In this document: positions 47,584 to 54,181 of the stretch, in pieces
Position numbering within the stretch: the stretch's first letter is position 1
How the letters are laid out: each line of letters starts with the position of its first letter
Assembly (NCBI GenBank): GCA_041576815.1
Contig: JBFGKE010000001.1
Coordinates: forward strand, 62,001 to 126,000
DNA from: SG8-38 sp041576815
GTDB lineage: Bacteria > Myxococcota_A > Polyangia > Polyangiales > Houyiibacteriaceae
Direction: 5' to 3'
DNA: 64,000 nt
Translations under genes and position numbers: made by a program
Notes under the pieces: model-generated
The model's input: the letters and a program-made list of their open reading frames with translations, nothing else
Told to the model about the DNA's origin: nothing
Databases searched by the model: none

Positions 47584-49011
47584 GTGCAGCGCACCCGACG
47601 AGCTTTGATCCAGTGCGGCAGTGTGTCCCTCGGCATGCTCGTCGCGTTTGCGTTCGTGGGCTGCAGCTTGGACGAGCCGGTGCCGTCGATTCTGCGGGAG
47701 CGCACCCCGGCGCCGCGCGATCTGGGTCCGCCGCGTCGGTTGTTCGCCAAGCGGTTCGTCGCTCCCATTCGCGCGGAGCCGAGCGAGCGTGCAGCCAGGC
47801 TCGGATATCTCCGCGCGGGGGCGCTCCTGCATTCGACCACCTCGCTGCCGGTCGGCCACGACGGCTGCGACGGCGGCTGGTACGAGCTCGATACCGGCGG
47901 CTACGTTTGTCAGGGGCGCGACGTGATCGTGTTTTCTGGGGAGCGGCTGCCCGAGCTCAGGGCCCGGCAGCCGGACCTCGACGCCGTGATGCCGTACGAA
48001 TACGCGACCGCGCGGCGAAAGACGCCCGTGTACAAGAGATTACCGCGGGCCGACGAGATTTACGAGGTTCCCCCAGATCCGGAGCCAATCGATGCCGGGG
48101 TCGAGCTGCCCGGCGAGGGTCCAAGCTCCGAGGCTTCCGAGACCGAGATCGACAATCCGCTCGTGTCGCGCATCCTCAAGCCCGGGTTCTACGTCAGCCT
48201 CGACCGGACGTTCGAACGAGACGGAATCGAGTATTGGCGAACGCAGCAGAACGGTTTCATCGCTGCCAAGCATCTTCGCCGCAAGGCATGGAGCGAGTTT
48301 CGCGGGCAGGCCCTCGACGGCGAGGGATGGACCCTTCCGGTCGCCGTCACGTCGGCGGAGCAAACGAGCCTCTTTCGTTTGAACGACCGGGGCAAGCTGC
48401 GCGCGACGCGCGACCGCCCCGGCCCTCGCACCTTTCTCCCTGTGCGAGCCCGAAAACGCGTCGGCGACGTCGTCTATCTTTCAGTGGGCGGCGGCCGGCT
48501 CGTCCGCGAGAGCGACGTCCGTGTCATCCAGCCGAGCCCGCCGCCGGCCGGCGTGGAGGAGGGCGAGCGCTGGATCGACATCGACCTCGCTCGGCAGATT
48601 CTAGTCGCCTACGAGTGGAAGCAGCCGCGCTACGTCACGCTGGTTTCGACCGGGCGTCTCAAGACCCCGAGCCCCGAGCTCGACTACCGCACGCCGCGCG
48701 GCCTGCATCGCATCCGGGGGAAGCATCTCACCTCGACCATGGACAACGACGAGCCCGGCGAGCCCCCGTACTCGCTCGAGGACGTCCCCTACGTCATGTA
48801 CTTCCGCGGCGCTTACGCGTTTCACAGCGCGTTCTGGCACGACCGCTTCGGCCGCCCGCGGAGCCACGGCTGCATCAACCTGTCACCGCACGACGCCAAA
48901 TGGCTCTACAACTGGGCGGGCCCAGACCTCCCCAAGTCGTGGCACGGCGGCGCAGCCACCGAGGACAACCCAGGCACGTGGGTCTGGGTGCACGGGGAGA
49001 CGCGACGATAG
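47584..49011 (+). CDS. L,D-transpeptidase (YkuD) family lipoprotein
   Basis: A 475-residue protein with a lipoprotein signal (LVAFAFVGCSLDE). Two SH3-like domains appear before the catalytic region (about residues 60-110 and 190-310). The YkuD domain is C-terminal: YVTLVSTG, GLHRIRGKH, and the catalytic HSAFWHDRFGRPRSHGCINLS with the SHGC cysteine. It should crosslink peptidoglycan peptides, or attach proteins to the wall, in the periplasm. The start is a GTG at 47584; an ATG at 47635 would still give the signal. It is divergent from the unknown anchored protein. Confidence 0.92.
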   Translation: MQRTRRALIQCGSVSLGMLVAFAFVGCSLDEPVPSILRERTPAPRDLGPPRRLFAKRFVAPIRAEPSERAARLGYLRAGALLHSTTSLPVGHDGCDGGWYELDTGGYVCQGRDVIVFSGERLPELRARQPDLDAVMPYEYATARRKTPVYKRLPRADEIYEVPPDPEPIDAGVELPGEGPSSEASETEIDNPLVSRILKPGFYVSLDRTFERDGIEYWRTQQNGFIAAKHLRRKAWSEFRGQALDGEGWTLPVAVTSAEQTSLFRLNDRGKLRATRDRPGPRTFLPVRARKRVGDVVYLSVGGGRLVRESDVRVIQPSPPPAGVEEGERWIDIDLARQILVAYEWKQPRYVTLVSTGRLKTPSPELDYRTPRGLHRIRGKHLTSTMDNDEPGEPPYSLEDVPYVMYFRGAYAFHSAFWHDRFGRPRSHGCINLSPHDAKWLYNWAGPDLPKSWHGGAATEDNPGTWVWVHGETRR

Positions 49012-49071
49012 GGGGCAGCGTCAGTGTCAGCGGCAGCGCCAGCGGCGGCGCCAGTGTCTCTACGCGACCGG

Positions 49072-50085
49072 CTACTTCGCCAGGGCGGCGTTGACGGCCT
49101 TCAGCAGCTTTTGCCCGGCTGGGCCGACCTGCTTGGCGACCGCCTCGGGCACGCCCTTTTGCTTGGCCTTGAACTTGGCGAGCTCGGCCGGGGTCGGGTC
49201 GTGGATCTCGTAGCCGTAGCGGACGAGGTTCTTGAGGAGAACGGGCTCCATTTTCCGAACCTGCGAGCGGCCCCACGTCGTGAGCTCGTACGGGACGGTC
49301 AGCAGCACCTCTTGGATGTCCTTGGGCAGCGTGTCGAACCACTTCTTCGAGTAGACGACGATGCCGGGCTGATAGGAGTGCCGTGACAGAAGCAGGTTGC
49401 GGTCGCCGTCATCGAGGCCTTGGTACCAAGTCGTGGCCATGGCGAACAGCGGCGTATTGTCGAACCCGTCGACCACGCCGGTCTGGAGGCTAGTCATCGT
49501 GTTGGCGACGTCGATCGTCACGGGGCTCGCGCCTATTGCTCTGTATGCCTCGACGTGCGCGACGGCCTCCTGCGACCGGTAGCGAATACCCACCATGTCG
49601 TCGGGGCTTCGAATCGGCTTCCGGCTGAAATACGAGCGGAACCCGTTTTCACCCCAGAGCGCGAACACGAGCTTTTGCTTTTCGAGGATGGCACGGACCT
49701 GCTTCAAGACTTCCGGATCGTCGAGGGCTTTGTCCGCCTCCTCGACCGTGTCGAAGACATAGGGGGCCTCGAGCACGTTCACCTCGCGCACGATCGAGCT
49801 CAGCCCTCCGACCGAGCCGGCGAAGCCCTGCTTGCTGCCCATCTGCGTGCGGCGAGCAAGCGAGCGCTCGTTGGATCCGCCGAGGCGAAGCTTCACCTTC
49901 ACACGGCCCTCGGTTTTCTCTTCGATGTGTTTCTTCAGACGCTTGAGCTGGAGCGCCCACGGGCTGCCCGAGGGGACGACGGTCCCCATCTCCAATACGT
50001 ACTCCTGGGCCGATGCCGGAGCGGGTCCGGCGAGCAGGAAGGAAAGGGCGAAAAACGCCGCAGTGAAAACGGTAGGTATACGCAT
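49072..50085 (-). CDS. DctP-type TRAP solute-binding protein
   Basis: A 337-residue periplasmic protein with a cleavable signal peptide (ALSFLLAGPAPASAQ). The DctP fold is shown by EYVLEMGTVVPSGSPWALQL, MVGIRYRSQEAVAHVEAYRAIGAS in two parts, and TSLQTGVVDGFDNTPLFA, where the carboxylate-binding arginine normally lies. It would bind an organic acid for a TRAP transporter. The TAtT lipoprotein is encoded 55 bases upstream on the same strand, as in the Treponema TatT-TatP pair. No membrane subunits (DctQ/DctM) are present. Confidence 0.92.
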   Translation of the reverse strand: MRIPTVFTAAFFALSFLLAGPAPASAQEYVLEMGTVVPSGSPWALQLKRLKKHIEEKTEGRVKVKLRLGGSNERSLARRTQMGSKQGFAGSVGGLSSIVREVNVLEAPYVFDTVEEADKALDDPEVLKQVRAILEKQKLVFALWGENGFRSYFSRKPIRSPDDMVGIRYRSQEAVAHVEAYRAIGASPVTIDVANTMTSLQTGVVDGFDNTPLFAMATTWYQGLDDGDRNLLLSRHSYQPGIVVYSKKWFDTLPKDIQEVLLTVPYELTTWGRSQVRKMEPVLLKNLVRYGYEIHDPTPAELAKFKAKQKGVPEAVAKQVGPAGQKLLKAVNAALAK

Positions 50086-50140
50086 GGATGATTCTCCTCG
50101 GACTAGCCCATGGACGGCGGGGTTGTTGCAGCTATTCAGA

Positions 50141-51049
50141 TCAGAACGTGTCGTCGATCTCGGCCATCATCTTCTTGGCCTTGCGCTGCTCGCAGGTGTT
50201 CTCGGGCGTGATCTCTGGGATCACGGTGGGATCTCCGTTGAGGACGTAGTTCAGCAGCTCCTCGTAGAGCGGCCGGTTGTCCTCCTTCACCGCCCATTCT
50301 TCGGCCATGAGCGTGCGGGTCCCGAAGTAGTTGGGCTGTCCCTCGATGGATTTGTTGAAGTGCGCGGCCGATTTCTTCATGTCGCCGCCCGCGAAGCTCG
50401 GGGCGCGCGCGTAGAACACACCGAAGTATCGGTCGGGCCCCTGGTACCAGTAGAGCGGATCGTTGGCGAGGCAGAACTCCATGATCGCGCGCACCTCGTC
50501 CTTGTAGGAGAGGAGCGTGGCAAAGCTCTCGAGGGTTGCCCACCGGCCGAGGTTCGACGCCCGCCAGTAGAGGGCTGGGACCGCTGACGCGTTCAACACG
50601 TCGAGCGCGTCCTCGATGCGCGTGCCGGCGGCCATCTTCTCTGCGAAAGAAGGGGACAGCGCCGAGAGCGCACGCTCTCCCGCGCGAATCCCTTCTTCGT
50701 GTGTATCCTTGTGGAGGTCGGGGTTGCTCTCGTCGAAACGCAGATGGCAGTCCGCATAAAAGAAAATCGCGTGAGTCAGCTCCGCGAGCGCTTCTGCGTT
50801 GCCCGGGTCGATGTCGGCGACCGCAGTGTACGAGTCGACCGCGGCCTTGGCTTGCGCAATGTCTCCGCGGTTCGCCCAAGCCTGCTTGGCCTGCGCCATC
50901 AGCTCCGATACTTGCGCCCTTTCCGCGTCGGTGAGCGTCTTGCCTCCGGTCGTTTCCCAGGCAGTCTCCCGGGTCGACCCACAACTGGCCACTAGCGCGG
51001 CCATGCCTACCAGGGCAATCCAGTGCCCGATCTTCAACGAACGCATCAT
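50141..51049 (-). CDS. TRAP transporter T-component (TAtT) lipoprotein
   Basis: A 302-residue lipoprotein (MAALVASCGSTR) with TPR-like helices. The family is recognised from AVADIDPGNAEALAELTHAIF, YWRASNLGRWATLES, DRYFGVFYARAPSFAG and NYFGTRTLMAEEWAV. In Treponema pallidum TatT forms a ring-like trimer with hydrophobic pores that meets the DctP-like TatP, suggesting transport of hydrophobic ligands. The ATG at 51049 has AGGAGG five bases upstream; the next ATG at 51046 is also possible. The dctP gene follows, and a promoter is seen 45-75 bases upstream. Confidence 0.92.
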   Translation of the reverse strand: MMRSLKIGHWIALVGMAALVASCGSTRETAWETTGGKTLTDAERAQVSELMAQAKQAWANRGDIAQAKAAVDSYTAVADIDPGNAEALAELTHAIFFYADCHLRFDESNPDLHKDTHEEGIRAGERALSALSPSFAEKMAAGTRIEDALDVLNASAVPALYWRASNLGRWATLESFATLLSYKDEVRAIMEFCLANDPLYWYQGPDRYFGVFYARAPSFAGGDMKKSAAHFNKSIEGQPNYFGTRTLMAEEWAVKEDNRPLYEELLNYVLNGDPTVIPEITPENTCEQRKAKKMMAEIDDTF

Positions 51050-51093
51050 GCTTTCCTCCTGCTCCCACACCGATCCGGCGGGGGTACTGGCGG

Positions 51094-51123
51094 GGCATAC
51101 CAAGATGCCTTTCGCGCTGTCAA
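51094..51123 (-). promoter_or_regulatory. Promoter of the TAtT-DctP pair
   Basis: On the minus strand TTGACA (51123-51118) and TATGCC (51099-51094) are 18 bases apart, 45 bases before the start codon. The -35 is a perfect consensus match, the -10 partial. Confidence 0.6.
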
Positions 51124-51210
51124 CGACCCAAAGCGCCCAAGGGGCCGTTTGCTTGCGAGGGTTGGGGGCCTGTGGTAGCTGACGCCCTGACAATTTGGTT
51201 TACCTCTCCT

Positions 51211-51243
51211 GGGTGGGCCGCCACGGCCCGCCCATTTTTTTTT
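51211..51243 (+). terminator. Rho-independent terminator in the rimP-nusA leader (possible attenuator)
   Basis: GGGTGGGCCG, loop CCA, CGGCCCGCCC: a stem of ten pairs with one G-T wobble, followed by ATTTTTTTTT. It lies 11 bases before the rimP start codon on the same strand. No gene ends upstream on this strand, since the TAtT gene runs the other way. It is therefore likely to act in the leader of the rimP-nusA operon, where termination could depend on NusA itself (inference). Confidence 0.85.
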
Positions 51244-51254
51244 GGATTTGACCG

Positions 51255-51752
51255 TTGACCAGGGCGACTGAACAACTCGTCCGCTCGCTCGAGCAGTTGA
51301 TCGACCCGATTTGCCGCGTGCACGGCGTCGAGCTGGTCGACGTGCGGCATTTACGCGAGCCGGGCGGCGCAGTCGTCCGGATCATCATCGACCGGGACGT
51401 GCCGGGCCTCGAGGTCGGAAGTGGCGTGTCGCTGGAGGATTGCACGGCGGTGAGCCGCGACGTCTCGACCGCACTGGACGTTCACGAGGAATTGATGCCC
51501 GGCCACTATCGACTCGAAGTCAGCTCGCCGGGGCTCGAGCGTCCGCTCGTGAAGCTGTCGGATTTCGACCGGTTTTCGGGCCGGGAAATCAAGTTGCGAG
51601 CGCGGACGCCGATCGACGGCCGCCGGCGTTTTCGCGGGACGCTCCGGGGGGTGGTCGACGAGAGCATCGAGCTCGACCAGGACGGACAGGTCTTCTTGAT
51701 TCCACACGGGGACATCGCACAGGCGAACCTCGTGTACCGATTCTCGAACTAG
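51255..51752 (+). CDS. rimP: Ribosome maturation factor RimP
   Basis: A 165-residue protein that helps assemble the 30S subunit. It has the RimP core: ICRVHGVELVDVRH, VRIIIDRDVPGLEVGSGVSLEDC, LEVSSPGLERPLVK and the SH3-like C-terminal part (FRGTLRGVVDESIELD). The only start in a plausible place is the TTG at 51255, with GGAT just after the terminator T-run as a weak ribosome binding site. This poor start and the terminator together suggest low or controlled expression. It opens the operon rimP-nusA-rnpM-infB-ylxP-rbfA-nrnA-truB. Confidence 0.93.
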   Translation: MTRATEQLVRSLEQLIDPICRVHGVELVDVRHLREPGGAVVRIIIDRDVPGLEVGSGVSLEDCTAVSRDVSTALDVHEELMPGHYRLEVSSPGLERPLVKLSDFDRFSGREIKLRARTPIDGRRRFRGTLRGVVDESIELDQDGQVFLIPHGDIAQANLVYRFSN

Positions 51753-51760
51753 GTGGGTAG

Positions 51761-53566
51761 ATGGCAATGCAGCAAAGCGCGCTTTCTCTTCAGCACGTAA
51801 TCGAACAGGTCAGTCAGGAAAAGGGGATCGATGCCAAGATTCTCGTCGAGGCGACCGAGCAGGCGATTCTCACGGCAGCGAAGAGGACGTTTGGTCCGGA
51901 TCGTGAGCTCGAAGCCCGATTCAACGAAGAGACCGGGGCAGTCGACCTATTCCAGTACATGACGGTCGTTCAGGCCGTCGAGAACAGCGAGCAGGAGATT
52001 TCGGTCGAGGAAGCCGAGACGCACGGGCTCGAGGCAGAAATAGGCGAGGAGCTCGGGTTTCAGATCTTCTACCTGCCGGAGGATCGCGACAAAGCGCGCG
52101 AGCAGGACAAGCAGTTTGGCGAGCTCTTGAGCCTCGAGCAGAGCCGCGCGCGGTTCGGCCGGATCGCGGCGCAGACCGCGAAGCAGGTCATCATCCAGCG
52201 GGTTCGCGACGCCGAGCGCGAGCGCGTCTACGCCGAATACAAGAACCGCAAGGGCGAGATCATCACCGGCGTGGTTCGTCGATTCGAACGTGGCTCGAAC
52301 ATCATCGTCGATCTCGGTCGCGGCGTGGAAGCCGTGCTGTCGCCTCGGGAACAGACACCGCGCGAGAGCTATCGGCCGGGCGATCGCATCGTCGCGTTTC
52401 TGAAGGACATCGACCGTGAGGCGCGCGGGCCGCAGATCATTCTCTCTCGAACGGACGTGGGGCTGCTGATCAAGCTCTTCGAGATGGAGGTGCCTGAGAT
52501 CTACGAGGGGATCGTGCGCATCGTCGCAGCGGCGCGTGAGCCTGGCGCCCGCTCCAAGATCGCGGTGAGCAGCCGTGACTCGGACGTCGATCCGGTCGGC
52601 GCCTGCGTCGGTATGAAGGGGTCGCGCGTACAGGCCGTGGTCCAAGAGCTTCGTGGTGAAAAAATCGACATCGTCCCCTGGGATCGCGACCCCGCACGCT
52701 TCGTTTGCAACGCCATTGCGCCCGCGGAGGTCGTACGCGTGGTGATCGACGAGGCGAACTCCAACATGGAGCTCGTCGTGCCGGACCCGAAGCTGTCTTT
52801 GGCGATCGGCCGCCGCGGCCAGAACGTGCGCCTGGCGTCGCAGCTCACGGGGTGGCGCCTGGATATCGTCAGCGAGTCGCGCTTCAAGCAGATCGAAGAA
52901 GAGGCGATGGCGGCGCTGTCGCGTCTCAGCACCGACGAAGAGCTTTCACGCTCGCTCTACCGGATGGGCTTTCGCAGCCTCGATGAGGTCGTCGACGCCA
53001 GCGCGGGCGAGCTCGCGTCGGTTCCCGGCGTCTCGGAGGAGGACGTGGCAACGCTTCGCGCGGATGCGGCGACGGCGCTGGAGGCGCTTCGGCGAGAGCG
53101 GATCGCCGCCATGACGAGCCTGACCGAGCCGGCCACCGAGCGCGATCGGCTGCTGTTGGTTCGCGGCGTCAACGCGCGCGTCGCAGACCAGCTCGAGCAA
53201 AACGGATATGCGTCGGTCGAGCTCATCGCCGCAGAGGACGACACGGACCGCTTCGCGATCAAATCGGGTCTCGGCGCTGCAAAGGCGCAGGCGGTCAAGG
53301 CCGCAGTCACGGAGTTCGTCGAAACCGAGTGGCCGGCCGTCGAGCCCCAGATGCACGAGAGCATCGCCGCAGCACAGGCCGCCGCCACAGCAGCCGCCGA
53401 AGCAGCAGCAGCAGCCGCAGAAGCCGAAGCAGCGGCCGCCGCCGAGGCCGAAGCCGCCGCCGCCGAGGCCGCCGCCGAGACCGGGATCGGGAATGAGACC
53501 GGGAGCGGGAACGAGACCGAGACCGGGACCGAAACCGGGCCCACCGCGGAGCCGAAGCAGGAGTAA
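51761..53566 (+). CDS. nusA: Transcription termination/antitermination protein NusA
   Basis: A 601-residue protein. Order: N-terminal RNA-polymerase-binding domain, S1 domain (about 135-200, ITGVVRRFERGSNIIVDLG), two KH domains (VDPVGACVGMKGSRVQAVV and LAIGRRGQNVRLASQLTG), two helix-hairpin-helix acidic-repeat domains (to about 530), then a tail unlike most NusA. The tail is Ala/Glu-rich, then Gly-Asn-Glu-Thr repeats encoded by GGGA(A/T/C)-type hexamers. NusA modulates pausing, termination and antitermination. The core is fully conserved; only the last 70 residues are low-complexity and probably disordered. Confidence 0.96.
   Translation: MAMQQSALSLQHVIEQVSQEKGIDAKILVEATEQAILTAAKRTFGPDRELEARFNEETGAVDLFQYMTVVQAVENSEQEISVEEAETHGLEAEIGEELGFQIFYLPEDRDKAREQDKQFGELLSLEQSRARFGRIAAQTAKQVIIQRVRDAERERVYAEYKNRKGEIITGVVRRFERGSNIIVDLGRGVEAVLSPREQTPRESYRPGDRIVAFLKDIDREARGPQIILSRTDVGLLIKLFEMEVPEIYEGIVRIVAAAREPGARSKIAVSSRDSDVDPVGACVGMKGSRVQAVVQELRGEKIDIVPWDRDPARFVCNAIAPAEVVRVVIDEANSNMELVVPDPKLSLAIGRRGQNVRLASQLTGWRLDIVSESRFKQIEEEAMAALSRLSTDEELSRSLYRMGFRSLDEVVDASAGELASVPGVSEEDVATLRADAATALEALRRERIAAMTSLTEPATERDRLLLVRGVNARVADQLEQNGYASVELIAAEDDTDRFAIKSGLGAAKAQAVKAAVTEFVETEWPAVEPQMHESIAAAQAAATAAAEAAAAAAEAEAAAAAEAEAAAAEAAAETGIGNETGSGNETETGTETGPTAEPKQE
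53466..53552. repeat. In-frame hexanucleotide-type tract in nusA tail
   Basis: Imperfect repeats of GAGACC and GGGA-CGGGA units encode a Gly-Asn-Glu-Thr-rich end of NusA. A long run of GCC/GCA/GAA codons (Ala/Glu) precedes it from about 53370. The frame is kept by the period. Confidence 0.75.
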
Positions 53567-53572
53567 CCACGA

Positions 53573-54181
53573 ATGAGAACCGCGATGGCCAAGACCGAAC
53601 GAGACAAACCGTCCACGCGAATGTGCGCGGGGTGTGGCCAACGGGCCGGGCGCGAGGCGCTGGTGCGCTTGGTGGTCGGGGACGGCCCACCGTTCGTCGC
53701 GGTCGATCTGGGGCGGCGCCTGACGGGCCGCGGGGTGTCGGTGCACCCGACACGCCCTTGCATTCGATCCGCATTGCGACGCGGCGGGCTCGCCCGCGCG
53801 CTCCGCGGTCGTGCCGTCGTCGAGCCGGAGGCCATCGAAGGGATGCTCGTGCAGCAACTCGAGCGACGCGCCGTGGGGCTTCTCGTGTCCGCCCGGCGCA
53901 CGCGGAGCCTGATCCTCGGGACCGACGGGGTGCGTGCAGCCCTCCAGGCTGGCGACGGGGATTTGTTGATTCGAGCCGAAGATTCACGGGGACGAGCGGA
54001 TGAGCTCGCCAAGACCGCGACCGCGCTTGGTTGCGCGACGGCCACTTGGGGGACAAAGGCGAGCTTGGGGGGGGCGTTCTCCCGCTCCGAGCTCGGCGTC
54101 CTCCTCGTAACCGATCGAGGCATTGCACGAGCGGTTCTCGATTGCCTAACGCAGATCGAGGCCTTTTCGGAGGACGGATGA
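53573..54181 (+). CDS. rnpM: YlxR/RnpM domain fused to an L7Ae/L30e-like domain
   Basis: A 202-residue protein. The N-terminal YlxR (DUF448) domain is clear from RMCAGCGQRAGREALVRLV and GRGVSVHPTRPCIRSAL; Bacillus YlxR (RnpM) binds RNase P RNA. The C-terminal half (RRAVGLLVSARRTRSLILG, GRADELAKTATALG) resembles an L7Ae/L30e RNA-binding fold. In Firmicutes these are two adjacent genes (ylxR and ylxQ); here they are joined. AGGAG lies nine bases before the ATG. The gene overlaps infB by ATGA. Confidence 0.85.
   Translation: MRTAMAKTERDKPSTRMCAGCGQRAGREALVRLVVGDGPPFVAVDLGRRLTGRGVSVHPTRPCIRSALRRGGLARALRGRAVVEPEAIEGMLVQQLERRAVGLLVSARRTRSLILGTDGVRAALQAGDGDLLIRAEDSRGRADELAKTATALGCATATWGTKASLGGAFSRSELGVLLVTDRGIARAVLDCLTQIEAFSEDG

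Noticed and set aside
51050..51210. A tRNA-fMet or other RNA gene before rimP, as in E. coli metY-nusA
   Set aside because: No cloverleaf or T-arm consensus was found on either strand.
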